Positions 51,957 through 61,113 of a DNA stretch of 64,000 nucleotides are shown here, one piece after another. How positions within the stretch are numbered: position 1 is the first letter of the stretch; the number at the start of each line of letters is the position of its first letter. The notes under the pieces were generated by a model. It saw nothing but the letters and a program-made list of their open reading frames with translations. It was not told where the DNA came from and did not search any database. This DNA comes from an uncultured Bacilli bacterium (GTDB taxonomy: Bacteria > Bacillota_I > Bacilli_A > RF39 > UBA660), in assembly GCA_934167465.1 (NCBI GenBank), contig CAKPKR010000001.1, forward strand, positions 62,001 to 126,000, read 5' to 3'. Both the position numbers and the translations under genes were made by a program.

Positions 51957-53917
51957 AAGTAATCATCTTCATTCCATATAGGAATGTTTAATTCTTTAGC
52001 TTTTTCATATTTACTTCCCGGATTTGAACCAACTATAACAACATTTGTTTTTTTTGTAACTGTATTTGTTACTTTACCACCTAGTGATTCTATTTGTTTA
52101 GAGACCTCATCACGAGTAAATTTTTCTAATGTTCCTGTTAAAACAAAGGTTTTATCTTTAAAGTTTATATTTTCTTCTATTTTTTCTTCTGAATATTCCA
52201 TATTCATATTTACTTCTTTTAAGTTATTTATTAATTCAATGTTATATGGATTATTTATATATTCATAAACACTTTGTGCGATTATATTTCCTATATCTTT
52301 TATATTGGATAATTCATCAATATTAGCTTGTAATAAATTATCCATATTTTTATAGTATTTAGCTAATATTTTAGCAGTATTTTTTCCGACATGTCTTATT
52401 CCTAGAGCAAATAGTAATTTTTCTAATGAGTTATTTTTACTATTTTCTATTTCTTGTAATAAGTTGTTTATGCTTTTTTCGCCAAAGCCTTCTAATTCTT
52501 GTAATTCTTTTTTATATTTTTTTAATTTATAAAAATCAATTATACTTTTTAAATACCCCATATTATAAAAATCTTCTACAATGTTTTCACCAAAACCCTC
52601 AATATTCATTGTATTTCTACTAGAAAAATGGATTAATTTTTCAATGTTTCTAGCATCACATTTAGGATTTAGACAATAGTATGCTGATTCTTGTTCTTTT
52701 CTTACAACTTTCCCACCACATATTGGGCAAATGTTTGGCATTTTAATTTTCTTTTCGGTTCCATTTCTTCTTTCTTTTTTTACTTCAACTACTTCAGGTA
52801 TTACATCTCCTGCCTTATGTATTGAAATAGTGTCACCTATCATTATATCTTTTTCATTGATGTAATCTTCATTATGTAGGGTTACACTTTTAACTATTGA
52901 TCCGGCTAAATGAACGGGGTTTAAGTCTGCTCTAGGTGTTACTTTACCGGTTCTTCCTACGCAAAATTCAACATCTGTTATTTTTGTTAATACTTCGACA
53001 GCAGGGAATTTATAAGCTATTGCCCATTTAGGTGTTCTAGAAGTATAGCCTAATTGCTTTTGTTCTTTAAAGTCATTTACTTTTATTACAATTCCATCTA
53101 TTTCATATGGTAATTTTTCTCTTTTAACAGTCCATTCATTTATATAATTAATTACTTCTTCAATATTGTTAGCTAAAATAATGTTAGGATTTACAGTGAA
53201 ACCTAGTTCTTCCATAAATTTTAACGAATCATAATGAGTTTTAATTTTATATTTATCAGCATCAGGTAGGTGATAAATAAATGTTGATAAGTTTCTTTTA
53301 GCAGCAATACTTGAATCTAATTGTCTAACTGATCCAGCTGCTGCATTACGTGGGTTAGCAAATAAACTATTGTTTTCTTTTTTTCTTTCTTCGTTTAATT
53401 TTTCAAATGATTTTTTTGGCATATAGATTTCACCACGAACTTCAATATATTCTTTCATATCAATTGTAAGTGGAATGTTTTTTATTGTTTCAACATTATG
53501 AGTTATATCTTCACCTATTATTCCGTCTCCTCTTGTTGCTCCTCTAACTAATTTACCATTTTCATACACTAAGGAAACTGATAGTCCATCTATTTTTAAT
53601 TCACATACATATTTTGGATTTGGTATTTCTTTTTTTATTCTATTGTCAAATTCTATTATTTCTTCTTCATTAAAAATATCTCCTAATGACATCATAGGTA
53701 TTTTATGAGTTATTTTTTTAAATTCATCTATTACTTTGCCACCTACTCTTTTTGTAGGTGAATTTTCTAGTATTTTATCAGGATATTTTTTTTCTAGTTC
53801 TTCTAATTCTCTATAGTAATCATCATATTCTTGATCTGTTATTTTAGGATTATCCAACACATAATAATCGTGACTTGCTTCATTTAAAATTTTAACTAGT
53901 TGTTTCATTCTATCCAT
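51944..53917 (-). CDS. ligA: NAD-dependent DNA ligase
   Basis: 657 residues from the ATG at 53917 (AGGTGATAT upstream). Adenylation domain with active Lys in CELKIDGLSV, OB domain (VGRTGKVTPRADLNPV), zinc finger CPICGG...CLNPKCDARN with four cysteines, helix-hairpin-helix region (LEGFGEKS, LFALGIRHVGKNTA) and C-terminal BRCT (KTFVLTGTLEKFTRDEV, VGSNPGSKYEKAKEL). Seals nicks in replication and repair. Confidence 0.97.
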   Translation of the reverse strand: MDRMKQLVKILNEASHDYYVLDNPKITDQEYDDYYRELEELEKKYPDKILENSPTKRVGGKVIDEFKKITHKIPMMSLGDIFNEEEIIEFDNRIKKEIPNPKYVCELKIDGLSVSLVYENGKLVRGATRGDGIIGEDITHNVETIKNIPLTIDMKEYIEVRGEIYMPKKSFEKLNEERKKENNSLFANPRNAAAGSVRQLDSSIAAKRNLSTFIYHLPDADKYKIKTHYDSLKFMEELGFTVNPNIILANNIEEVINYINEWTVKREKLPYEIDGIVIKVNDFKEQKQLGYTSRTPKWAIAYKFPAVEVLTKITDVEFCVGRTGKVTPRADLNPVHLAGSIVKSVTLHNEDYINEKDIMIGDTISIHKAGDVIPEVVEVKKERRNGTEKKIKMPNICPICGGKVVRKEQESAYYCLNPKCDARNIEKLIHFSSRNTMNIEGFGENIVEDFYNMGYLKSIIDFYKLKKYKKELQELEGFGEKSINNLLQEIENSKNNSLEKLLFALGIRHVGKNTAKILAKYYKNMDNLLQANIDELSNIKDIGNIIAQSVYEYINNPYNIELINNLKEVNMNMEYSEEKIEENINFKDKTFVLTGTLEKFTRDEVSKQIESLGGKVTNTVTKKTNVVIVGSNPGSKYEKAKELNIPIWNEDDYLTHI

Positions 53918-53975
53918 ATATATCACCTTTATTATTATACCAAATTTATTAATTGTTATAAAGGTATTTCTTATT

Positions 53976-54002
53976 TTAAAAAAACTATTTTTATAGTTTT
54001 TC
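53976..54002 (-). terminator. Terminator of the anchored protein gene
   Basis: AAAACTAT (53981-53988) and ATAGTTTT (53993-54000), T tract on the minus strand. Confidence 0.7.
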
Positions 54003-54926
54003 TATTGAGTAAAAATAATAGTTTTTATGTTCTTTATCATACTTAAATGTATATTTATATGTATCTAATTTATCTGAATAATTTGATACTATTTTTTCTG
54101 TATCTTCTTTTTTCATTTCATCAGTATATTCACTATTTGAAATTTTACAAAAATTATATTCTTCTTTTGAACAATCTATTTCTTCAATTAGGGTTTCATT
54201 TATATCATTACCAGTTAGATTTATTTTGCTATATAAATCAATATTATATTTGTTTAAACTTTTATTTATAACTCCCTCGATAGTTGCATACTTAAAAGTA
54301 ACTTCTAGATTATCACCATTTAATGTTGCATTTAATATTTTGAAAAAATCTTGTTCAATTAATTCTCCACCAGCTGTAGTCCAACTAAATGGACTAATAG
54401 AATAACTATAATAATAATTTTCATCCGAATTTAATTTAGCATCTGTTGATACTGATTTGTATACATCAATAGTACCATCATCATTTGATTCTATTTCTTT
54501 ATCATTTCCAAACAATTCACGATACTTATTATCAACTTCATTCTTTTTCCAACGATATTTATAATTATCTTGTTCATAGGCTTCACCAACTGTATTTAAT
54601 AAAGCCACACCATTTTTATATCTGGTTGGTAAGCTATTATAATCATAAAAATCATTCGAATTATTTGCAAACAACTGCACAGAAAATCTATATTTTCCAT
54701 AATTAAATTTACTTATTAATGTTACCGCTATATCATCAACATTTATTTTTTCTTTTTCATTATCATCAACATTTATTTCTTCTTTTTGTTCATTGTCTTT
54801 TTTTTCATTTTGATTATTACTAACTTGATTTACACTATCATATATAAAAAATATACAAGTTACTATTAAAATTAAACTAAATACTATACCTAATATAGTC
54901 AAGAATTTTTTATTTTTTTCTTTCAT
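53991..54926 (-). CDS. Membrane-anchored exported protein of unknown function
   Basis: 311 residues from the ATG at 54926 (a GTG at 54938 is the other option). One N-terminal helix (about 6-28), then an acidic linker with a repeated INVDD-x-EKE unit, then an exported domain rich in Asn, Tyr and Asp with two cysteines near the end. No family recognised. The linker repeat at the DNA level (ATCATCAACATTTATT twice) may vary in copy number. It stands alone between ligA and the SPFH gene. Confidence 0.6.
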   Translation of the reverse strand: MKEKNKKFLTILGIVFSLILIVTCIFFIYDSVNQVSNNQNEKKDNEQKEEINVDDNEKEKINVDDIAVTLISKFNYGKYRFSVQLFANNSNDFYDYNSLPTRYKNGVALLNTVGEAYEQDNYKYRWKKNEVDNKYRELFGNDKEIESNDDGTIDVYKSVSTDAKLNSDENYYYSYSISPFSWTTAGGELIEQDFFKILNATLNGDNLEVTFKYATIEGVINKSLNKYNIDLYSKINLTGNDINETLIEEIDCSKEEYNFCKISNSEYTDEMKKEDTEKIVSNYSDKLDTYKYTFKYDKEHKNYYFYSIEKL

Positions 54927-54982
54927 AAGATACCACACTTCCTATTTTAATTATATACTACCACTGGCTATATAGTCAATAC

Positions 54983-55009
54983 CATAAAAAAAGAACTATG
55001 AAGTTCTCA
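54983..55009 (-). terminator. Terminator of the SPFH gene
   Basis: AGAACT (54992-54997) and AGTTCT (55002-55007) with seven T on the minus strand. Confidence 0.65.
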
Positions 55010-55026
55010 AATATTGGTTGTATTAT

Positions 55027-55794
55027 TTATTTTTTAGTTATCTTATTAACAATTTCTTTATATTGATTTCCTTCAAATGCCCTTAACACTTCTATTGGTA
55101 AAGCAAATATAATTGTATTTGATTGATCTGAAGATACATCATTAATTGTTGATAAAGTACGTAAATGTAATGCACCTGGTACACTAGCCATTGTTTCAGC
55201 AGCAATTGCTAAATTTTTTGAAGCCTCTACTTCACCTTTTGCTTTAGTTATAACTGCTTGTTTTTCTCTTTCAGCTTCTGCTGCTTTTGCAATTACACGT
55301 TTCATTTCTTCTGGTAAAGCTACATCTTTTAATTCAACATTTTCAACTTTAATTCCCCATGGGTCAGTAGCAGCATCTATTATTTCACAAATTTGGTTTG
55401 AAAGTTTTTCTCTCTCACTTAATAACTCATCCAAAGTAACTGATCCTACTACATTTCTCATTGTAGTTTGAGCAAGTTGACTTACAGCATAATAATAATT
55501 TTCAACAGCTAAAATAGCTTTTGATGCATCAAATATTTTATAATATATAACTGCATTTATTTTAACTGAAACATTATCTTTTGTAATAGCATCTTGTTCA
55601 GGAACATCTACTGCTTTTGTCCTTATATCAACTTTATCATACGATTGAAAAATAGGTAAAACAATATTCCAACCTGGTTCCATTATTTTACTAAATTTAC
55701 CTAATGTATATTTTATTCCTCTTTCGTATTGATTGATTTGTCTAATTGACATCAATAAAATCAAAATTATAACTGCAAATATTATTAATCCCAT
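55027..55794 (-). CDS. SPFH-domain (slipin/stomatin-like) membrane protein
   Basis: 255 residues. N-terminal membrane segment (1-16), then the band 7 domain: QINQYERGIKYTLGKFSKIMEPGWNIVLPIFQ, VDVPEQDAITKDNVSVKINAVIYYKI, LAQTTMRNVVGSVTLDELLSERE, and DPWGIKVENVELKDVALPEEMKRVIAKAAEAERE. Slipins scaffold membrane microdomains, often with an NfeD partner; none is adjacent here. Confidence 0.9.
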   Translation of the reverse strand: MGLIIFAVIILILLMSIRQINQYERGIKYTLGKFSKIMEPGWNIVLPIFQSYDKVDIRTKAVDVPEQDAITKDNVSVKINAVIYYKIFDASKAILAVENYYYAVSQLAQTTMRNVVGSVTLDELLSEREKLSNQICEIIDAATDPWGIKVENVELKDVALPEEMKRVIAKAAEAEREKQAVITKAKGEVEASKNLAIAAETMASVPGALHLRTLSTINDVSSDQSNTIIFALPIEVLRAFEGNQYKEIVNKITKK

Positions 55795-55839
55795 ATAAGC
55801 TCTCCTCTCTATAATAATTATATTACTTTTAAAGAAAAA

Positions 55840-55867
55840 ATAAAAGACAATAAATTATTGTCCATTT
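55840..55867 (-). terminator. Terminator of the 49-residue gene
   Basis: GACAATAA (55846-55853) and TTATTGTC (55855-55862), then T-rich on the minus strand; covers the stop codon. Confidence 0.75.
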
Positions 55868-56004
55868 TTATGTAATGCATTATAAGTTAACCAGAATACA
55901 GCTATTCCAGCAAAAAATACAATTAACCAAAATATTGGGTTTTCTCCATTTGTCATTATAAAGTCATGAATGCTACCAAATATATTATCAAAAAATTCTT
56001 TCAT
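55855..56004 (-). CDS. Small single-helix membrane protein (49 residues)
   Basis: ATG at 56004 with AAAGGTG nine bases upstream, 4 bases after the pcrA stop. Product: amphipathic start MKEFFDNIFGSIHDF, a helix (PIFWLIVFFAGIAVFWLTY) and a short end NALHKNGQ. A terminator covers its stop. Function unknown; in operon with pcrA by position. Confidence 0.65.
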   Translation of the reverse strand: MKEFFDNIFGSIHDFIMTNGENPIFWLIVFFAGIAVFWLTYNALHKNGQ

Positions 56005-56008
56005 ATTT

Positions 56009-58087
56009 TCACACCTTTCTTATTGATTTATGTCCTTTAATAAATTTTCTTATTCCTATTGGATGTTCAAAAGCTATAGTGATTATTGATTTGTCGATTG
56101 CCACAATCAGTCCATTACCTAATTCATCGTGGTGTACTTTATCTCCAATGTTATATTCAATAGTACTATCAATCATTTCTTCTTTATCAAAGTGCTTTTC
56201 TAATTTTATTTTATCATCTTTTTCTAAATTTTCAAGTCCTATTTCATTTATGAATCTACTTTGAACATTCATTCCCGTTTCACCAAAAATTGTTCTTTTT
56301 TGAGCATTGATTAAATATAATTTTTGTTTTGCCCTTGTAAGGGCGACATAACAAAGTCTTCTTTCTTCCTCTATTTCTTCTACATTCATTAATGAATTTC
56401 GATGAGGAAATAAACCTTCTTCTAATCCTATTAAGAAAACATTATTAAATTCTAGTCCTTTGGCTGAATGAATTGTCATAAGTGTCACAACTTCAGTATT
56501 ATTTTTATATTCTTCAACATCAGATACTAAACTTATCTCATTTAAGAAATCACTTAATGATATAATTCCATTTTTTTCTTCGAAATTTTTAGTAATTGAT
56601 TTGAATTCTTCTAAGTTCTCTATTCTTATGTCGGCTTCAATTGATTTTTCATTTTCTAATTCTTTTAACATTCCTGTTTTTTCTAAAATTAAATCTATTA
56701 ATTCCGTTAAAGAGATGTTATCTTGTTTTTCTTTAATTTTTTCAATTATTTTCTTAAATTCTAATTCTTTTCCAGATTCAATTACATCATAAATACTTTT
56801 ATTTTCAATATATGCTCTATTACTAAGATTATCTAATGTCTTTAATCCTATACCTCTTTTTGGAACATTTATAATTCGTGTTAAACTAACATCATCATTT
56901 GTGTTGTAAATTAATTTTAGATATGCTATTAAATCTTTAATTTCTTTTCTACTATAGAAGTAAAAACTTCCTATTACTTTATATGGAATATTTTCTCTTC
57001 TTAATGCTTCCTCAATATTTCGTGATTCAGCATTTGTTCTATATAAGACGGCAATATTTTCTAATTTTTCGCCACTATTCATTATTTTTTTTATTTCTCT
57101 TACAACATAGTGGGATTCATCTTTTTCATCTTGTGATGTATGATAAATTATTTTTTCACCATCATTATTTTCAGTCCACAAATTTTTTTGTTTACCATTT
57201 TTATTATTTTTTATAACATTGTTTGCGGCATTTAATATTTCTTTAGTTGATCTATAGTTTTGTTCTAGAAGTATTGTTTTAGTATTTTTGTAGTCTTTTT
57301 CAAAGTTAAGGATATTTCTATAATTAGCGCCTCTAAATGAATATATTGATTGAGCATCATCACCAACAACGCAAATATTTTGATATTTTGCAGATATCAT
57401 TTTGACTAAGATATATTGAGCTTTATTTGTGTCTTGATATTCATCTATCAAAATATATTTAAATAATTCTTGATATTTTTCTAAGATTTTTGGATTTTCT
57501 TTAAATAATTTTATTGGTAGTATTAGTAAATCATCAAAGTCTAATGAATTATTTGTTATTAATTTTGTTTCATAACTTTTATATACTTGTTCTACTTTTT
57601 GTTCAAATTCACTAGCGGCATATCTAGAGTAGTCGGCACTACTAACTAATTCATTTTTAGCACCTGATATACTATTTTTTATAGCTTTTGGATTAAACAC
57701 TTTTGGATCTATATTTAAGTCCTTCATTATTTTTTTTATAATGGTTAAAGAATCATCACTGTCTATTATTGTAAAGTTACTTTTATATCCTAATGTTTCA
57801 TAATTTTCTTTTATTATTCTAAGTCCAAATGAATGAAAGGTTGATATTTGCATTCCATTAATATTACCTAGCATCTTATAGATTCTTTCTTTCATTTCAT
57901 TAGCAGCTTTATTTGTGAATGTAATTGCTAAAATATTATAAGGACTTATATTTTTTTCTTTTATTAAATATGCAATTCTAGTTGTTAATACTTTTGTTTT
58001 ACCACTACCGGCTCCAGCTAATACTAGAAGTGGTCCTTCCGTTTGTTTTACTGCTTCAAGTTGTTCTTTATTTAATCCTTCTAGCAT
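56009..58087 (-). CDS. pcrA: ATP-dependent DNA helicase PcrA/UvrD
   Basis: 692 residues from the ATG at 58087 (AGGTGG upstream). Superfamily 1A motifs: Q-motif LNKEQLEAV, motif I VLAGAGSGKTKVLTTR, Ia AITFTNKAANEMKER, II ILIDEYQDTN, III VVGDDAQSIYSFRGA, IV EQNYRST, V TIHSAKGLEFN and VI YVALTRAK. PcrA unwinds DNA in repair and plasmid replication and dislodges RecA. The Fic stop lies inside its ribosome site region, nine bases ahead. Confidence 0.96.
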   Translation of the reverse strand: MLEGLNKEQLEAVKQTEGPLLVLAGAGSGKTKVLTTRIAYLIKEKNISPYNILAITFTNKAANEMKERIYKMLGNINGMQISTFHSFGLRIIKENYETLGYKSNFTIIDSDDSLTIIKKIMKDLNIDPKVFNPKAIKNSISGAKNELVSSADYSRYAASEFEQKVEQVYKSYETKLITNNSLDFDDLLILPIKLFKENPKILEKYQELFKYILIDEYQDTNKAQYILVKMISAKYQNICVVGDDAQSIYSFRGANYRNILNFEKDYKNTKTILLEQNYRSTKEILNAANNVIKNNKNGKQKNLWTENNDGEKIIYHTSQDEKDESHYVVREIKKIMNSGEKLENIAVLYRTNAESRNIEEALRRENIPYKVIGSFYFYSRKEIKDLIAYLKLIYNTNDDVSLTRIINVPKRGIGLKTLDNLSNRAYIENKSIYDVIESGKELEFKKIIEKIKEKQDNISLTELIDLILEKTGMLKELENEKSIEADIRIENLEEFKSITKNFEEKNGIISLSDFLNEISLVSDVEEYKNNTEVVTLMTIHSAKGLEFNNVFLIGLEEGLFPHRNSLMNVEEIEEERRLCYVALTRAKQKLYLINAQKRTIFGETGMNVQSRFINEIGLENLEKDDKIKLEKHFDKEEMIDSTIEYNIGDKVHHDELGNGLIVAIDKSIITIAFEHPIGIRKFIKGHKSIRKV

Positions 58088-58096
58088 TATATCCAC

Positions 58097-58795
58097 CTAC
58101 CTTGTTTTTGTTTTTTCAATTAAACATTTTTTAAATACTTCTCTAAGCATGTTATAACTTTGTTCTTGTTTTTCTGTATTTTCAGATGTATTCCAAATTA
58201 CTGATCTAGTAATTTTTTCTGTATCTTCTTTGTCTAATTCAGTATACGTTAGTTCAAATTCACCAAATGTGAATAATAATTTATTCATTATTTCTACATA
58301 TTCTCTTAAAAATTCTCTTAATGTTCTACTATTTCCCTCTCTAAATGGATGAATATAATATAATTCAAAATAATTTCTTGTTAAAAAATCAATTAAATTA
58401 TCTCTTGTATAAATTTTAACTGCTTCTTTTTTCATTTTACTTAATTGTTCTTTTAAGCAATCATAAATAAAGTCTGGGTTACAATATATTCTAATTCCTT
58501 CTTCGCTTAAACCTTCCGCATCATTTTTTTTATTTGTAAATTCTTTACGTAATTCTCCAGCAAAAGTATAAAGATCTTCAAACAAATATTTATGAATTGC
58601 TAAATAATGGTTAATTGTTAAATCCCTTTTAAAATCAGTTTCATTACCAATTATTTTTGATAATTTATATGTAACTAACATATTTTCAATTTTTTCTAAT
58701 TCTTTGTAATTTTTAATGTTTTTTTTGTTTATTAAGATAGAAGTTCCTTCATAACAATAGATTGATTGATTACTTTCGTTTATTTCTTTTTCCAT
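58097..58795 (-). CDS. Fic-domain protein, probable toxin of a VbhA/Fic pair
   Basis: 232 residues. Fic core with motif HPFREGNSRT at 149-158 (usual HPFREGNGRT, so Gly to Ser), preceded by INHYLAIHKYLFEDLYTFAGELR, the typical helix pair of the VbhT/class I group. Fic proteins AMPylate targets such as gyrase and topoisomerase IV. Its start overlaps an upstream 59-codon antitoxin-like gene by 26 bases. Placed between pcrA and glycosyltransferase genes. Confidence 0.9.
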   Translation of the reverse strand: MEKEINESNQSIYCYEGTSILINKKNIKNYKELEKIENMLVTYKLSKIIGNETDFKRDLTINHYLAIHKYLFEDLYTFAGELRKEFTNKKNDAEGLSEEGIRIYCNPDFIYDCLKEQLSKMKKEAVKIYTRDNLIDFLTRNYFELYYIHPFREGNSRTLREFLREYVEIMNKLLFTFGEFELTYTELDKEDTEKITRSVIWNTSENTEKQEQSYNMLREVFKKCLIEKTKTR

Positions 58796-58949
58796 TTTCT
58801 TTCACCATATCATATATAGTTCTTAAAAAACTTTTTTCTGGATTTAATAATGCTTCTTTTATTAATAATAATTCTTGCTTATTTAATTTTTCATTTTCTA
58901 CTGTAACATTTGAAGAGGCTTCTTCTATTATTTTATCTACATTTTTCAT
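58770..58949 (-). CDS. VbhA-like antitoxin for the Fic protein
   Basis: 59 residues, ATG at 58949 with AGGAGAT upstream in the preceding gene. Product: MKNVDKIIEEASSNVTVENEKLN, then a helix KQELLLIKEALLNPEKSF, then a basic end KENGKRNKRK. Helical short proteins right before class I Fic genes block the ATP site through an S/T-x3-E-G/N motif; here the fitting window is NVTVEN, with E-N kept and Asn in place of Ser/Thr. The 26 base overlap couples it to fic. Homology beyond the motif is not proved. Confidence 0.65.
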   Translation of the reverse strand: MKNVDKIIEEASSNVTVENEKLNKQELLLIKEALLNPEKSFLRTIYDMVKENGKRNKRK

Positions 58950-58950
58950 A

Positions 58951-59427
58951 TCAATCTCCTATATAATCTTCTATTAACTCTATCATTTTACTATTATTAC
59001 TTACAAATTTTTTAGGTTTAAATTCATCTATTTTCAGTATTTTATCTCCTAATCGTTTTAAGTTACCAGCATCTATTATATACCCCAGTTCAGCAAATTT
59101 TTCTACTATTTGAATTTGATGATTATTTTCGTGCTCATCATATTTTGCTAATCTTGGAACAGCTATTACTTTTTTGTTATGTTTTATAGCATCTAATATT
59201 GAACCAACACCACCGTGGGTTATTATAAATTTTGATTTTTTTATATATTTTTCAAATTCTTCCATTGGTAAATAATCAATTATTTCTATCTCATCACTTT
59301 GATATTTCGTTGTACCAGCTTGAATTACAACTTTTTCTTTTATTATTCCATCTTTTTTTAATTCTTCTATTTCTTTTATCAATCTAGTAAATTCTTTATC
59401 TTGAGTTCCTAATATTACAAATATCAA
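58951..59427 (-). CDS. Alg13/Cps14G-like glycosyltransferase subunit
   Basis: 158 residues from a TTG at 59427, which overlaps the stop of the Alg14-like gene (TTGA) and has GGAGG nine bases upstream; longer starts in this frame overlap the previous gene deeply. IFVILGTQDKEFTRLI at the start and KFIITHGGVGSILDAIKHNKKVIAVPRLAKYDEHENNHQIQIVEKFAELGYI, with the HGG/E-N-H-Q donor site, are typical of the catalytic half of Alg13-Alg14 UDP-sugar transferases in capsule and cell-wall glycan synthesis. Confidence 0.9.
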   Translation of the reverse strand: MIFVILGTQDKEFTRLIKEIEELKKDGIIKEKVVIQAGTTKYQSDEIEIIDYLPMEEFEKYIKKSKFIITHGGVGSILDAIKHNKKVIAVPRLAKYDEHENNHQIQIVEKFAELGYIIDAGNLKRLGDKILKIDEFKPKKFVSNNSKMIELIEDYIGD

Positions 59428-59894
59428 AATATCCAACCTCCATACACTGCTTTTGGATAAAGTTCTAACATACTTTCCCATTGAACAATAAATAAATCAG
59501 CAAATTTATAAATTATTCTTCCTGTTATTGTTTTTGTTTTTATATTGGCAAATGTTTCAATGTATATTATTTTTTTACCGAATATTTTTCCAATGCAACA
59601 CATAGGTCCTGCTGTATGGGCTCCTGTTGTAATAATTATATCAGGTCTTATTTTAAGAAAGTAATATAAACTTTTAAAGCAATTAAATATTAATTTAAAT
59701 ATATATGTAAATGGTTTATGTTTGGTTCCATATACAAGGTAGTATATTTTTTTTATATCTTCTTCTTTCAGATTCGTATTTGTTTTTGTTTTTTCTGTTA
59801 TTAAATATGATTCGTATTTTTTAAACATTGGTCGAAGTTGTAATAGTTCATTTAGATGCCCACCTGTTGATGAGATAAATAATACTTTTTTCAT
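59424..59894 (-). CDS. Alg14/Cps14F-like membrane subunit of a UDP-sugar transferase
   Basis: 156 residues from the ATG at 59894 (AGGTGATAATT upstream). VLFISSTGGHLNELLQLRPMFKKY, DIIITTGAHTAGPMCCIGKIFGKKIIYIETFANI and LFIVQWESMLELYPKAVYGG are family signatures. Alg14 anchors the Alg13 catalytic subunit, coded directly after with overlap. Together they transfer a sugar to a lipid-linked acceptor on the cytoplasmic side. Confidence 0.92.
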   Translation of the reverse strand: MKKVLFISSTGGHLNELLQLRPMFKKYESYLITEKTKTNTNLKEEDIKKIYYLVYGTKHKPFTYIFKLIFNCFKSLYYFLKIRPDIIITTGAHTAGPMCCIGKIFGKKIIYIETFANIKTKTITGRIIYKFADLFIVQWESMLELYPKAVYGGWIF

Positions 59895-59941
59895 AATTAT
59901 CACCTATACATATTATAGCAAATTAATAACTATTTTACTAT

Positions 59942-59976
59942 AAATTTAAAAATAATAGATTATTTTTCTATTATTT
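59942..59976 (-). terminator. Terminator of the GT4 gene
   Basis: AATAATAG (59951-59958) and CTATTATT (59968-59975), with T-rich tail on the minus strand and stop codon inside. Confidence 0.7.
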
Positions 59977-61081
59977 CTATCCATAATTTTTTTATATTGT
60001 TTGTATTATATTTTTGGGCTTTTTTTATTGCATTTGCTCCCATTATTACTCTTCTATTAACATTACCAATTAATTCGCATATTCTTTTTGCCATTTGTTC
60101 TTTTGATGAATCTTTTATTAAATATCCATCCCAATTATCACTTATTAGTTCTTTCGCACCTTCAGCTCTTGTGAATGCTACACAAGGTAATCCATAAGAA
60201 AATGCTTCTAATAAAACAATTCCAAATGATTCTGATCTAGATGGTAATACATAAATTGAAGAGTTAAACAAGTATTCATTTATATATTCTTTTTTTTGAT
60301 ATCCATGTATTTTTATATTATTTTCTAAGCTATAATTTTTTATCTTTTTTTGTATTGCATCATATTCTTTTCCATCACCAATAATATTTAATTTCCAATC
60401 AGGGTATTTTTCATTTACTAATTTAAAGACATCTATTAATTCATCATATCCTTTTTCATATGATAATCTACCAACTGATATTATGTTTTTTTCTTGTAAT
60501 GATGAGTATCTTGTTGGATATTCATCTAATGAGTTTGGAATGCAAATACATTTTGTTTTTGTTTTGGCTTGATAGAATTCTTGAGCACTTTTTGTGACTA
60601 AAACAAAATAATCTAATTTTTCTATTGATTTTACTATTTTTTTAATGTATTTTTGATTATTATTGTGATAATTATGTTCCCATCCTATTTTTTTTATGTT
60701 CTCTTTTCCATATTTACAAAGCCATAAGTTGTGGATGTCCCTTGTTGATATTATAATATCACTATCACATTCTTTGATTTTTCTTATCATCAATTGTTTT
60801 TTTTGTTTTAATATTTTTATGGCTTTAATTAATTCACTAACTAGTTTAATATATTTATGTTGTCTTAAACATTCATTTATTTGTTTTTTATTTGGTCCAT
60901 AATTCATTAGATATTCTATTTTTATGTTTTCATTTATTTTGAATACAGGTTCATCATATAATTTATATGTTGATATTATATTTACTTCATATTCGTTCGA
61001 TAAGGAGTTTGCTAAAGAAGTTATACATTTTTCAATTCCTCCATAACCTAGATGAAGAGCTAAAATTGTTATTTTTTTCAT
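59960..61081 (-). CDS. GT4 family glycosyltransferase
   Basis: 373 residues. ITILALHLGYGGIEKCITSLANSLS opens the N-terminal domain; the donor domain has ISVGRLSYEKGYDELIDVFK, LNIIGDGKEYDAI and VLPSRSESFGIVLLEAFSYGLPCVAF with the EX7E pair. Such enzymes build extracellular polysaccharide or glycolipids. Sugar and acceptor unknown. Read toward the Alg13/14-like genes with its own terminator between. Confidence 0.88.
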   Translation of the reverse strand: MKKITILALHLGYGGIEKCITSLANSLSNEYEVNIISTYKLYDEPVFKINENIKIEYLMNYGPNKKQINECLRQHKYIKLVSELIKAIKILKQKKQLMIRKIKECDSDIIISTRDIHNLWLCKYGKENIKKIGWEHNYHNNNQKYIKKIVKSIEKLDYFVLVTKSAQEFYQAKTKTKCICIPNSLDEYPTRYSSLQEKNIISVGRLSYEKGYDELIDVFKLVNEKYPDWKLNIIGDGKEYDAIQKKIKNYSLENNIKIHGYQKKEYINEYLFNSSIYVLPSRSESFGIVLLEAFSYGLPCVAFTRAEGAKELISDNWDGYLIKDSSKEQMAKRICELIGNVNRRVIMGANAIKKAQKYNTNNIKKLWIEIIEK

Positions 61082-61113
61082 TGGACATCACCTATTATGA
61101 TTATATCATATTT

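Noticed and set aside
52018..52030. GGATTTGAACCAA, like the T-arm of a tRNA
   Set aside because: It lies in the BRCT domain of ligA and codes for SNPG; no acceptor or anticodon stems fit around it.
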